A DNA stretch of 64,000 nt from Mesorhizobium sp. M2D.F.Ca.ET.226.01.1.1. Lineage in GTDB: Bacteria > Pseudomonadota > Alphaproteobacteria > Rhizobiales > Rhizobiaceae. The position numbers and the translations under genes are program-made. The notes below the pieces were generated by a model. It did not search any database. It had not been told where the DNA came from and was given only the letters and a program-made list of their open reading frames with translations. The DNA lies in assembly GCF_004022705.2 (NCBI RefSeq), contig NZ_RZOY02000017.1:26960-90959 (forward strand). Direction: 5' to 3'. The first letter of the stretch is position 1. Every line of letters begins with the position of its first letter. Shown here piece by piece: positions 7,657 to 15,878 of this stretch.

Positions 7657-8361
7657 TCAGAGCAGCCGGTCGATATCGCTGTCGGAAAAGCCATAGCGAC
7701 CCATGATCTCTCGGTGCCAGGCGCTTCCGAGCAGGTCACCGAGGCATTGGTCGACGCGCCGGCGCAGCGCGTCATTGCCCTTGGCGAGAGCGAAAGCGCC
7801 CGCGGCCGGTTGCCGTTCGGAGGCCGGGACGTCGATCACATCGAGCAGCGCGCCTGGCCGCCCGTTGACATAGCCGCGATGTGCCATGGCGACGCTGGCA
7901 TAGACGTCGGCGTGACCCGCCGCGACGGCTTCGGCTGCTTCGGCCTGTGTTGCGAATATCCTGATCCGTTGCGGCAGCACGCCATTCCGCAGCGCGGTCT
8001 GGTGCTGGATCTGGTCCGATATCACTGCGAGCGCGGCGGAGGGGTGCCGAGCGATGGACCGGTAGCCAGTCAAGTCCAGCGGGTTGGCCCTGGCGACCAT
8101 GAGCCCGTCCGGGAGTGACCAGATCGGCCGTGTGAAATCCACGAGCTTGCTGCGCTCTTCCGAGATGAACAGGCCGGTCGTCATGTCCCAGCGGCCGTCG
8201 ACCAAACCGGGGAGCAGTTCGGCGAACTCCGTCTCGATCGACGAAAAGTCCTCGCCGAGCATCTGGCATATCCGCTTGGCGAGTTCCACGTCGCAGCCAG
8301 TGATCGCGCCCGACGCGTCGGTGAAGCAGAAAGGCGGCTCCTGCAGGTAGGCGAATTTCAT
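7657..8361 (-). CDS. Solute-binding protein family 3 domain protein without signal peptide
   Basis: 234 residues, SBP_bac_3 fold (amino-acid binding type): GCDVELAKRICQMLGED at the N-side and the typical DMTTGLFISEERSKLVDFTRPIW. The family is usually periplasmic with a leader; here the ATG at 8361 gives MKFAYLQEPPFCF, directly at the first strand, with no signal peptide or lipobox. Upstream in-frame residues are not hydrophobic and overlap the P450 gene. It lies 50 bp after the P450 stop on the same strand and no permease or ATPase gene is near. It may be a cytoplasmic ligand sensor. Confidence 0.8.
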   Translation of the reverse strand: MKFAYLQEPPFCFTDASGAITGCDVELAKRICQMLGEDFSSIETEFAELLPGLVDGRWDMTTGLFISEERSKLVDFTRPIWSLPDGLMVARANPLDLTGYRSIARHPSAALAVISDQIQHQTALRNGVLPQRIRIFATQAEAAEAVAAGHADVYASVAMAHRGYVNGRPGALLDVIDVPASERQPAAGAFALAKGNDALRRRVDQCLGDLLGSAWHREIMGRYGFSDSDIDRLL

Positions 8362-8411
8362 GTTTAGGTTCCGAACGACGATTTCAGCTTTCGAGGCGGA
8401 TCGGTTCGCGG

Positions 8412-9650
8412 TCAAAAGGTCACGGCAACCCGTTCCAGACCGTGGAAATGGTAAGTGTCGCGGAAGCGCGGCGTCTCCGCCAGGCTCAGATCCGGCAGCC
8501 GGTCGAACAGCGTTTTCAGTGACACCTGCAACTCCAGCCGCGCCAGCGGCGCGCCGATGCAAAAATGAATGCCGGCACCGAAGGAGACGTTCTTCTGGTC
8601 CGTGCGCGCCGGATTGAATGTGTCGGGCTCGGCAAAGGCCAGGGGATCGTGGTTGGCCATGCCGAGTAGCAATGCCACCATCTCGCCGGGCTTGACCAGA
8701 ATGCCCGGCGACACTTCAATTTCCTCATAGGCATAGCGCAGGAACATGTGCAGCGGCGCGTCGTAGCGCAGGCATTCCTCGACTGCCGCGACGTTTTTCT
8801 CCGGCGTTTCGAAGAAGCGGCGTGGATCGCCGCCTTGCGCCAGGATCGAGCGCACCGCATTGCCCGTCTGGTGCACAGTCGCTTCATGGCCGGCATTGAG
8901 AAGCAGGATCGCCGAGGACACCAGCTCGTCCTCGGAAAGTTTCTGGCCGTTGTCCTGGGCCTCGATCAGCAGGGAAAGCAGGTCGTCGCCAGGTCTCCTG
9001 CGCCGCTCGGCCACATGGCCGCGCAGGAAAGCGGCGAAATCGCGCGCGGCGCGGTTGGCCGTGTCCTCGATCTCGCGCGTGCGCCCGTGCACGTACATCG
9101 CGACCATCCGATGCGACCAGTCGAGCAGCTGCGGCCCCATATCGACCGGGACGCCGAGCATTTCGGCGATGATGGTGATCGGCAAGGGCGAGGCATAGGC
9201 TGGCAATAGGTCGACGCCGCCCGGCTCGAAGCGGTCGACCAGTTCATTGGCCAATGCCTCGATGCGCGGCCTCAGCCGCTCGACCTGGCGCGAGACGAAG
9301 GCGCGGTTGACCAGCGTCCTCAGCCGCGTATGCACCGGCGGCTCAAGCTCCAGCATTGAATTTGCCTCGATCGCGTCGAAGGACACGAGATGCGAGCGGT
9401 CGTCGCCCACGCCGCGGCTGTCGGGGATCCCCGCCGGGTTCTGGCGGCCGAAACGGCGGTCGCGCAAAAGACGGCTCACGTCATCGAAACCGCCGAAACA
9501 CCAGAAGCCGTAGTCCTCCCAGAAGAAGGCGTTGGCGGCGCCGTGCAGGAAGACATAAGCCTCATACGGGTTCTGCACGAAGGCCGGCTCGTGCGGGTCG
9601 AGTCGGAGGCGGCGGCTGGCGGGGTCGAAGGCGAGATAGGCTGGCGTCAT
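8412..9650 (-). CDS. Cytochrome P450
   Basis: 412 residues, soluble bacterial P450. The I-helix reads LLLNAGHEATVHQTGN (about residue 240), the K-helix ExxR is VEECLRYD, and the heme loop is FGAGIHFCIGAPLARLE with the cysteine ligand near residue 355. It lacks the usual Thr right after the I-helix acid (Ala, then Thr). ATG at 9650 is preferred to an upstream TTG at 9656. No ferredoxin or reductase gene is adjacent, so electrons come from elsewhere. Substrate unknown. Probably co-transcribed with the solute-binding protein. Confidence 0.93.
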   Translation of the reverse strand: MTPAYLAFDPASRRLRLDPHEPAFVQNPYEAYVFLHGAANAFFWEDYGFWCFGGFDDVSRLLRDRRFGRQNPAGIPDSRGVGDDRSHLVSFDAIEANSMLELEPPVHTRLRTLVNRAFVSRQVERLRPRIEALANELVDRFEPGGVDLLPAYASPLPITIIAEMLGVPVDMGPQLLDWSHRMVAMYVHGRTREIEDTANRAARDFAAFLRGHVAERRRRPGDDLLSLLIEAQDNGQKLSEDELVSSAILLLNAGHEATVHQTGNAVRSILAQGGDPRRFFETPEKNVAAVEECLRYDAPLHMFLRYAYEEIEVSPGILVKPGEMVALLLGMANHDPLAFAEPDTFNPARTDQKNVSFGAGIHFCIGAPLARLELQVSLKTLFDRLPDLSLAETPRFRDTYHFHGLERVAVTF

Positions 9651-9730
9651 GCTCAATCTTTAGCGCGCCTTGTCAGCGCGATGCCAGACCATGTCTTGGC
9701 GCCCGAAACGGAGAAGCGTTGAGCCGGCCG

Positions 9731-10459
9731 CTAGTGTCCCGTTTTCAGGATAGCCGTCACCTTGGCTGCAATGGCCGCATCGAGCGCCGGCCAGTTCGCC
9801 AGCAACTCGCGCGGAAAACGGTAGGTGAGGCTGAGCTCATCGCCGACCTGAATGTCGCGCTCGCAAGGGGCCAGCGATTCCTCGGCGCTCGGCCCGCTGA
9901 GGCAGCGGGCGACGAACGGATCCTTGCCGGGGCGTTCGGCGACGGCCAGCACTTCGTTGAGATAACCTGATTTTTCGCTGAAGGCATAAACCGTCGTGCC
10001 GCCCGGACCGGCTGTGCCCGGCTTTTCGATCAGGGCGCTGTAGATCGGCGCGAAGCGGCCGCTCATGTCGCGCGACATCATGCGCGGCTCGAATGACAGG
10101 AACACGATCTTCTTGGTCGTCGCGTGGTTGAAGTCGTCGCGTGCGGCGGTGCTGTAGCCGTCCATCTCGGGATAGCGCAGGTAGAGATCGAGCCGCGAGG
10201 CGATGCCGTCGCGCCTGGCCTGGTCGAAGCGGATGAAGTTTGCCGGCACGCTGATCAGATTGTTGCCCATGACGATCCGGCGCACCGTCGTGTCATCCGA
10301 ATAGCCGGCCATGGCGATCGACCGTCCAAGCCATTTGCCGCCGACGCTGATCGCCACCGAAAGCAGCGCCAGCGCCGCGAAAACATAGAAGACCCGCTTC
10401 ATCAAGGTCGAATCGACGACCTCGAAGTCCGGGCTCTCGGCGGCGGTTGCCTGTTTCAT
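9731..10459 (-). CDS. Conserved hypothetical membrane-anchored protein
   Basis: 242 residues. A short cytoplasmic start is followed by one transmembrane helix (about residues 22-40, VFYVFAALALLSVAISVGG); the rest is probably periplasmic. No domain was recognised. Two cysteines near the C-terminus (RCLSG and PCERD) could form a disulfide. The ATG at 10459 has GGAAAGAG ahead of it and agrees with the start of the hydrophobic segment; the longer open frame is low-complexity. Divergent from the membrane protein at 10570. Confidence 0.75.
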   Translation of the reverse strand: MKQATAAESPDFEVVDSTLMKRVFYVFAALALLSVAISVGGKWLGRSIAMAGYSDDTTVRRIVMGNNLISVPANFIRFDQARRDGIASRLDLYLRYPEMDGYSTAARDDFNHATTKKIVFLSFEPRMMSRDMSGRFAPIYSALIEKPGTAGPGGTTVYAFSEKSGYLNEVLAVAERPGKDPFVARCLSGPSAEESLAPCERDIQVGDELSLTYRFPRELLANWPALDAAIAAKVTAILKTGH

Positions 10460-10569
10460 TCGCTCTTTCCCGATCCGCCCACCTGTCCTTCGGCGGCACA
10501 GCCTGCGCGGCATGGCTCTTGCAGCGCGTTGGCACGACTGTGCGTTTTCATGGTAAACGAGTGGTAAAC

Positions 10570-10914
10570 ATGGATCCCGTTGTGCTTGTTCTTTACGCTT
10601 TTGCGGTCGGTCTGACGGCCTGCGGGCTGGCCGGGTCGGCCATGGAGTTGCTGTCCGGCAGGCGCCTGGCCTTTGCCGAACCTTATGTTTCGCCGGTCCA
10701 TATCCTGCGTTCACTGGCGGCGACGGCCTGCGCCGGACCGTTTATGCTCACGAATGAAGCCTTGGCTGCCCGGCGCGAGGGGCGCATCGGCACGATGGCG
10801 CTGTTGTCCTGCGGCTGCACCGCCATTGCCTGGGCGCTGGCGCTCGGCGTCGTGATCATTACCATTGCATCCTGGGCGACCGCCAACTTAGGGTCTTTCG
10901 AATTCGTTGGTTGA
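10570..10914 (+). CDS. Small integral membrane protein, unknown function
   Basis: 114 residues with three hydrophobic stretches (about 4-24, 43-60 and 77-107). I recognise similar proteins as conserved hypotheticals in rhizobia, without a known activity. It lies 19 bp before the gamma carbonic anhydrase and is probably co-transcribed with it. The ATG at 10570 starts the first helix; an in-frame extension upstream overlaps the divergent gene and is not supported. Confidence 0.7.
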   Translation: MDPVVLVLYAFAVGLTACGLAGSAMELLSGRRLAFAEPYVSPVHILRSLAATACAGPFMLTNEALAARREGRIGTMALLSCGCTAIAWALALGVVIITIASWATANLGSFEFVG

Positions 10915-10933
10915 GACGATTCGGAGACGCAAA

Positions 10934-11461
10934 ATGCCGGTCTATGCGATCGATGGGAAAGCGCCTGAGTTCGAGGATGCGGAAACCAACTGGATCGCCC
11001 CCGACGCCACGCTGATCGGCAATATCAGGATCGGCCGCAATGTCGGCTTCTGGTTCGGTGTCGCCATCCGCGGCGACGGTGAACCGATCATCATCGGTGC
11101 CGACACCAATGTGCAGGAACATACGATCATGCACACCGATCCGGGGTTTCCGCTGACCATCGGCCAAGGCTGCACGATCGGCCACAGGGCGCTGCTGCAT
11201 GGCTGCACGATCGGCGACAACAGCCTGATCGGCATGGGTGCCATCGTGTTGAACGGCGCCAGGATCGGCAGCAACTCGCTGGTCGGCGCCGGCGCGCTGG
11301 TGACGGAAAACAAGGTTTTCCCGGACAATTCGCTGATCGTCGGCTCGCCCGCCAAGGTGATAAGGACGCTGGACCAAGCGGCGATCGAGCGGCTGCGTGT
11401 CTCGGCAGCCCATTACGTGGCCAACGCCAAGCGCTTCAAGGCCAAGTTGGCGGTGGTATAA
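10934..11461 (+). CDS. Gamma carbonic anhydrase-family protein (YrdA/PaaY type)
   Basis: 175 residues of left-handed beta-helix hexapeptide repeats. Metal-ligand histidines are visible in HTIMH and IGHRALLHG, the family pattern. After the repeats a C-terminal helix (AAIERLRVSAAHYVANAKRF) packs on the trimer. Members either hydrate CO2 or act as acyltransferase-like thioesterases; sequence alone does not decide. The ATG at 10934 fits the family start MPVYAIDGK. Confidence 0.9.
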   Translation: MPVYAIDGKAPEFEDAETNWIAPDATLIGNIRIGRNVGFWFGVAIRGDGEPIIIGADTNVQEHTIMHTDPGFPLTIGQGCTIGHRALLHGCTIGDNSLIGMGAIVLNGARIGSNSLVGAGALVTENKVFPDNSLIVGSPAKVIRTLDQAAIERLRVSAAHYVANAKRFKAKLAVV

Positions 11462-11482
11462 CGGCGACCGCGCGCCGCGTCC

Positions 11483-12034
11483 TCATCCGCGGCGACTGTT
11501 CATCGCTTCACGCAGCAGAAAGGCGCCGGCTTCGAAGCCGGCCTCTTCCGCGCCTTCCAATGGTGTCTCATAGTCGTCGATGCGGGTCCTTAGCGACGGG
11601 TCCGCGCCCGAGACCAGCAGCAGGTGGATCGCCTCGGCGTCACGCCGCGAAACCGCGTAGTGCAGGGGCGTCCAGTCGTTCACGCCGCGCATATCCGGGT
11701 TGGCGCCGTGTTCGATCAGGGTACGCAAGACCTCCAGCCTGTCCGGCCGTTCCGTCGATAACGCGGCAATGATCGAGGGAAAGCCGGCAGGATCCTCATA
11801 ATTCGGGTTCGAGCCGGCATCGAGCAAGGCGGCGATGAATGCGGCCGGGCTCCAGTAGATGGCATATTCCAGCGGATGGCCGAGACCGAGCTCGAACGGC
11901 ATCCTCTCGTCGAACCAGTTCGCCGAGCCGCCGAGCGCCTTGCCGAGGCCCTCGAAGTCGCCCGTTTTGAAAGCCTCGTCTATGGCCTTGAACAACCGGT
12001 GCCGGGCACCGCGATCCTCCGGGACTTCCAGCAT
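11483..12034 (-). CDS. Ankyrin-repeat protein
   Basis: 183 residues. About three ankyrin repeats are seen between residues 50 and 165: LEYAIYWSPAAFIAALLDAGSNPN, LEVLRTLIEHGANPD and TPLHYAVSRRDAEAIHLLLVSGADP. There is no signal peptide, so it is probably a cytoplasmic protein-protein interaction module; the partner is unknown. The start is uncertain: ATG 12034 is used, but a TTG at 12049 is in frame and equally weakly supported. It converges with the carbonic anhydrase gene. Confidence 0.85.
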   Translation of the reverse strand: MLEVPEDRGARHRLFKAIDEAFKTGDFEGLGKALGGSANWFDERMPFELGLGHPLEYAIYWSPAAFIAALLDAGSNPNYEDPAGFPSIIAALSTERPDRLEVLRTLIEHGANPDMRGVNDWTPLHYAVSRRDAEAIHLLLVSGADPSLRTRIDDYETPLEGAEEAGFEAGAFLLREAMNSRRG

Positions 12035-12160
12035 CGCCTTGATCCGCAATGATCGCGCTATACTCCTGTCTGCCCCGATCCGGAAGGGCCGCCGGCCAAT
12101 GGCGCTTCGGCAAGAGGGCGCCGGCCGGTCGACCTCGAGACGGGTACTGCCCGAAATAGC

Positions 12161-12191
12161 GGAGCCGGCCCCGGGGACAGGGGCCGGCTCC
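12161..12191. terminator. Strong GC hairpin
   Basis: A 12-bp perfect stem (GGAGCCGGCCCC / GGGGCCGGCTCC) with a short loop and no T tract on either side. It lies between the ankyrin gene and the BTLCP gene. It could be an RNA-stabilising hairpin or part of a double terminator with the next element. Confidence 0.45.
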
Positions 12192-12192
12192 T

Positions 12193-12241
12193 AAAACCCG
12201 GTCGTTGGGGACGGGGAGGGTGGGGACTCGACCGGGCTTTT
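12193..12241 (-). terminator. Inverted repeat with A/T flanks, probable terminator of the BTLCP gene
   Basis: AAAACCCGGTCG (12193-12204) pairs with CGACCGGG-CTTTT (12229-12241). The long G-rich loop makes the stem less certain, but the flanking runs suit termination in both directions. Confidence 0.5.
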
Positions 12242-12289
12242 CCCTAAGCACGCCGCGCGGGCACGACGTAGCTAATCGCTTTGGCGCCC

Positions 12290-12895
12290 TTAGCGGACGC
12301 TGGCGACCGCATCCTCGCGGCCGTCGTTGATGGTGACCCAAACGCCCGAATTCTCGGTCGATTGACGCTTGAGGTAGGTGTAGACCGTGTCGTTCCAGGC
12401 GAGCACTTTCGGCTCGAGGTTATCGAGGATGAACTCGCCGAGGCTGGTGCGCACGGTGAGCACGGCATGGCCATCGCCATTCGGCTGGCGCACCACCGTC
12501 ATCAACAGATTGCCGGCCGGGACACCCGCAGCCATCAGCTCGCGCCGCTTCTCCAGCGCGTAGTCCTCGCAATCGCCGACGCCCTTGTCAGGATAGGCCC
12601 AGTATTCCTCGACACCGTAGATTTCCATGTCGGTGCGCGGCTTGACGCGGGTGTTGACCGAATTGTTGACGTTGACGATCGTCGCCCACAGCTTGCGCGT
12701 CAGCTCGACCGGCGTGCCCTTCGGCGTCCGCTCGTTGCATTCGACAGGAATGCGCTGACAGAAATCATAGTGACCGACCGGCTGGGTAGTGCGGCCACCC
12801 GTATGCATGTAAACCGGTCCTGCGCTTGCCGTTCCCCACGCGGACAGATGCATCGCCATTGCCAAGAGCAACAGCTTGCCCCTCGTCATTTTCAT
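12290..12895 (-). CDS. Transglutaminase-like cysteine peptidase (BTLCP, DUF920)
   Basis: 201 residues. Signal peptide about 1-25 (KLLLLAMAMHLSAWGTASA). The papain/transglutaminase-like triad is visible as Cys in GVGDCEDYALEK, His in DGHAVLTV and Asp/Asn in ILDNLEP. The family is a periplasmic or exported protease class of alpha- and gammaproteobacteria, related to LapG, which cleaves surface adhesins; whether this member does so is inferred. Start ATG 12895 has a GGGGAG site; ATG 12889 is an alternative. No LapD/LapA partner is visible nearby. Confidence 0.9.
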   Translation of the reverse strand: MKMTRGKLLLLAMAMHLSAWGTASAGPVYMHTGGRTTQPVGHYDFCQRIPVECNERTPKGTPVELTRKLWATIVNVNNSVNTRVKPRTDMEIYGVEEYWAYPDKGVGDCEDYALEKRRELMAAGVPAGNLLMTVVRQPNGDGHAVLTVRTSLGEFILDNLEPKVLAWNDTVYTYLKRQSTENSGVWVTINDGREDAVASVR

Positions 12896-13101
12896 TGTGG
12901 TAGTCTCCCCGTTTGAGAAGACTGTGCCACGTTGGGATTTATTTGACGCAAAAACGCGAAGTAGACATTGAGTAAAACGCCGGTCGAATAAACATAAAAT
13001 TTGAACTATCGCGGTCCTGGATTATTCAGGGTTACCCAGGTTTGCGAGAGGGTTCTGCCGGCACGGGACGTGCCTGCTCCGGGCGATCAAGACTAGGCAA
13101 C

Positions 13102-13127
13102 AAAAAACCGGCCGCTGAGGGCCGGTT
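13102..13127 (-). terminator. Terminator of the PilZ gene
   Basis: Stem AACCGGCC (13106-13113) with GGCCGGTT (13120-13127); on the minus strand it is followed by TTTTTTG. It lies 28 bp past the PilZ stop. Confidence 0.85.
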
Positions 13128-13154
13128 GGCTTCGCGCTTGCTATGCGGTCCGCG

Positions 13155-13772
13155 TCAGGACCGCGGCGCGTTGAATTCCTGATCGAGCGTTTCCGGCCGC
13201 TGGATGACGGCGAACTCGATGGCGACGCCGTCCTCGAAATGGCGCACCACCTGGCCGCGCATCGTGCCGAGCATGACCTGGACGCCGATCGCCGGCTTGA
13301 CGTCGATCTCGATCGCAGCACCGGACAGCGACAGGTCGATGATGCGGCACTGATACTGGCGCCCATCGGTGAGCTGCAGAACGCTCATCGGATTGCGCGG
13401 CGCCACGCGCTCATGACGACGGTCCTCGGGCAGGTCTAGCTCATGCTTGTTTGCAAGCCATGTGAGCTGCGCGGCGAGCTTGTCCTTCTTGCGATCCGAA
13501 GCGATGACGGTCATGGCGAAGCCGTCCTGCGAGGTGCGGGTCACGACGCCTTCAACGCGGCCGATATGGTCGATATAGGCGATGACCTTTTCGCCCGGCA
13601 TGCCGATGCGATCGGTGCGCAGCGCAACGTTGCCGGGTGACATGTCGATCACCTGGCATGGATGCTCGGTGCGGTCCTCCAGCATGAAGCGCCCGTAAAT
13701 CTTGACGCGGACACGCTGAAAGTTGCGCCGTTCAGCTCGTGACGGTGCATAATCTACCGCCGCTGACCTCAT
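13155..13772 (-). CDS. Tandem PilZ-domain protein
   Basis: 205 residues carrying two PilZ-like domains. The first has RRNFQRVRV and, about 25 residues on, DMSPGNVA; the second has RRHERVAPR and DLSLSGAAI. Both therefore keep the RxxxR and D/NxSxxG parts of the c-di-GMP site, although the first has N instead of the final G. No other domain is attached, so it is probably a c-di-GMP-responsive adaptor for motility or polysaccharide. Monocistronic, with its own terminator. Confidence 0.88.
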   Translation of the reverse strand: MRSAAVDYAPSRAERRNFQRVRVKIYGRFMLEDRTEHPCQVIDMSPGNVALRTDRIGMPGEKVIAYIDHIGRVEGVVTRTSQDGFAMTVIASDRKKDKLAAQLTWLANKHELDLPEDRRHERVAPRNPMSVLQLTDGRQYQCRIIDLSLSGAAIEIDVKPAIGVQVMLGTMRGQVVRHFEDGVAIEFAVIQRPETLDQEFNAPRS

Positions 13773-13945
13773 GACCGCCTACACCCCATTGGCATTCCGC
13801 GCGACGATGCGAGGAATTTCGCCCAAAAAGTACAGCAAAGCAGGTTAACAAACGGGAAAAATCGGCCGCGAATGCCGACGCCGGGAAGTCGATTCCAGGC
13901 GGAAAAATTAACCGTGTGCGAGGCAGAAAACGCGCGCGGCCGGGC

Positions 13946-14590
13946 TCATTCGTGACGCCCGCCGTCGAGGACGACGAGATGGCGGATGCGGCGCACGCGG
14001 CCGAGCGCCGAAATGGTCTCCGGAGGGTCGAATTCGGCCGGGACGAGCGATGGAACGTCGATCGCGGGCCGGTTCTTCAGGAACATCGGCTCCTTCTCGG
14101 GATCTATCACCCGGATCGTGTCGATTAGTGCGTCGACGAGCGGGTCGGCGCCCAGCCAGAACGGCTTGTCGGCGGTGCTGATGATGCCGAGGCAGCGTTG
14201 GTTCTCCGCACCGCCGTCCAGCGGCAGCGCCAGGAGCTCGAATTTGTTGGAACGGCCGTTGCGGCTGAACCCTTCGAAGGTCATGAGCAGGACCGATTTC
14301 TGCTCGAAAACGCCCTGCATGAGCCGCGACACCAGCCGCTGGTCCTTCTCGCGCCAGAGCGAGGGAAAGGAGAAGCCCTTGAGCTCCCGGCCGTAATAGG
14401 CGCAGAGCCTTGTGCCGGCCAGCCGGAACACCGCTTCGCCGCGCGTGTCGCGCTCCAGGATGAAGGTGTCCGCCAAAAGCGACTTGATGTCCGCCGGCTC
14501 CACTTCCGATCGCTTCGGGGCAAGGCGACCATCACGCAGCTGGTTCCAATATTGGAACAGCGCGATCGATCCTTTTTCTTTCATGTCCAT
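13946..14590 (-). CDS. PAS-domain protein (PAS_5 / DUF1488-neighbour type sensor)
   Basis: 214 residues, one PAS_5-like domain (about 10-150): LFQYWNQLRDGRLAPKRSE, then FILERDTRGEAVFRLAGTRLCAYYGRELKGFSF. The C-terminal 60 residues end in a basic stretch. No kinase, cyclase or HTH domain is attached. This stand-alone class is common and multi-copy in alphaproteobacteria and is thought to regulate cell-cycle or stress signalling; that is by family only. Start: ATG 14590 chosen (GGAG upstream); ATG 14584 and GTG 14602 are possible. Confidence 0.82.
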   Translation of the reverse strand: MDMKEKGSIALFQYWNQLRDGRLAPKRSEVEPADIKSLLADTFILERDTRGEAVFRLAGTRLCAYYGRELKGFSFPSLWREKDQRLVSRLMQGVFEQKSVLLMTFEGFSRNGRSNKFELLALPLDGGAENQRCLGIISTADKPFWLGADPLVDALIDTIRVIDPEKEPMFLKNRPAIDVPSLVPAEFDPPETISALGRVRRIRHLVVLDGGRHE

Positions 14591-14849
14591 TCCGCTCCGC
14601 ACAATCTGTCTTTTGATGTCCCATCGGCGAACAGACAGGGCGCCCTCCGATGACCTTCATGCGGTGCGGAGCAGGATGCGTGCCAGTATCGTTAACGTTT
14701 GTTCACGCCTCGGGGTCGTTAAGGTTAACAAGTGGTTTACATTGCGCGCTGGCGACGCCCGTGGCACACGAAAGTCACTCCAAAACGGTCGTTTCAGCAG
14801 CGATCGGCAGCACTTCAGTCAGAGTTTATGGGAGCAGGGGGACTCGACC
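14591..14849. other. Gene-free leader region before an orphan terminator
   Basis: No convincing reading frame. It contains the upstream region of the PAS gene and AT-rich tracts around 14690-14740 (GTTAACGTTTG, GGTTAACAAG) that could hold promoters. Together with the terminator at 14850 it could encode a plus-strand small RNA or a long leader of the rhomboid gene. Confidence 0.4.
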
Positions 14850-14886
14850 GGCCGTTCAGGGGGACACCTGGACGGCCTTCTTTTTG
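14850..14886 (+). terminator. Strong orphan rho-independent terminator
   Basis: GGCCGTTCAGG (14850-14860) pairs with CCTGGACGGCC (14867-14877), followed by TTCTTTTTG. It points along the plus strand, but no plus-strand gene ends upstream of it. Confidence 0.8.
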
Positions 14887-15006
14887 ATTCGCCCCCGGTT
14901 CTGATTCGCGCTTTTCCGGTCGTGACTGTGGCGATTCGCTATTTGTGCTTCGAAAGCGCGTGATCTACATGCTCGCCGAAATCGAGTCCCAGACCTGCAA
15001 GGGCGC

Positions 15007-15744
15007 ATGAGCGAACCGGTAAATCCCACCGAAACCGAACCGCTGCCGGACGAGGCCCCCGAGCCGCCGCGTCGCGAGCCGGTGTTCAATCTGCCTCCGA
15101 TCGTGCTCGCGGTGATCGCCATTTGCGGGGCGGTCTATCTGCTGCAGCAATATGGGCTGAACGAGACGCAGCAAATGACGCTGCTCTACGACGGTGCCTT
15201 CATTCCGGTGCTCTATACCGGCCAATACGGCTTCGACTGGTTCCTGTTCACGCGTCCGTTCACCTATGCGTTCATGCATGGGGGCGTTGCTCACATCGCC
15301 ATCAACATGATCTGGCTTGCGGCTTTCGGCTCGCCGCTCGCCAATCGCCTCGGCGCGCTGCGCTTTGCGATATTCTACGCTGTGACCGGGCTGGCTTCGG
15401 TTGTTCTGTTCTGGGCGCTGCATCCCTATGGCGAGGCGCCGCTGGTCGGTGCTTCGGGCGCGATTTCCGGCATGATGGGCGCGGCGGCGCGCTATGGCTT
15501 CCGCGTCGACCGTTCGTCCGGCAAGGCCGCTTTCGCCGGCGAGCCCTTGCCGATCGCGGCGGTGTTGCGCTCGCGTGGCGTCATGACCTTTCTGGGCGTC
15601 TGGATGGTCATAAATCTTGCCACCGGCCTGATCGGCTTCGCGCCAGGAATCGAGGGCCAGATCGCCTGGGAGGCTCATATCGGCGGCTTCGTCGCCGGCT
15701 TTTTCGGCTTGCGTTTTTTCGACCGTCCTTGGCCCGCGGTCTGA
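15007..15744 (+). CDS. Rhomboid-family intramembrane serine protease
   Basis: 245 residues. After a Pro/Glu-rich cytoplasmic start (1-28) there are about six membrane helices. The catalytic Ser is in LVGASGAISGMMG (about residue 155) and the His in AHIGGFVAGFF (about 224); the HGGVAHIAINMIWL helix carries the conserved His-Asn residues. It cleaves transmembrane segments of other proteins in the inner membrane; the substrate is unknown. A terminator lies 120 bp upstream. Confidence 0.92.
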   Translation: MSEPVNPTETEPLPDEAPEPPRREPVFNLPPIVLAVIAICGAVYLLQQYGLNETQQMTLLYDGAFIPVLYTGQYGFDWFLFTRPFTYAFMHGGVAHIAINMIWLAAFGSPLANRLGALRFAIFYAVTGLASVVLFWALHPYGEAPLVGASGAISGMMGAAARYGFRVDRSSGKAAFAGEPLPIAAVLRSRGVMTFLGVWMVINLATGLIGFAPGIEGQIAWEAHIGGFVAGFFGLRFFDRPWPAV

Positions 15745-15878
15745 GACCTGCTTCCACTTGAAATGCAACCAATCACGGCGCACGATGTTGCCCAAGCACC
15801 CAGTGTCTTTGCGAGGGCGCAGGGGCTCAAAAGCCGGTCGGGGCGGGGGAGCCGGCGTCAAAGGCAGTGGAGGACGCC

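Noticed and set aside
14850..14886. tmRNA or 6S RNA ending at the orphan terminator
   Set aside because: No tRNA-like acceptor or tag-peptide sequence and no 6S-like long bulged stem could be recognised; only a generic small RNA or leader is suggested.
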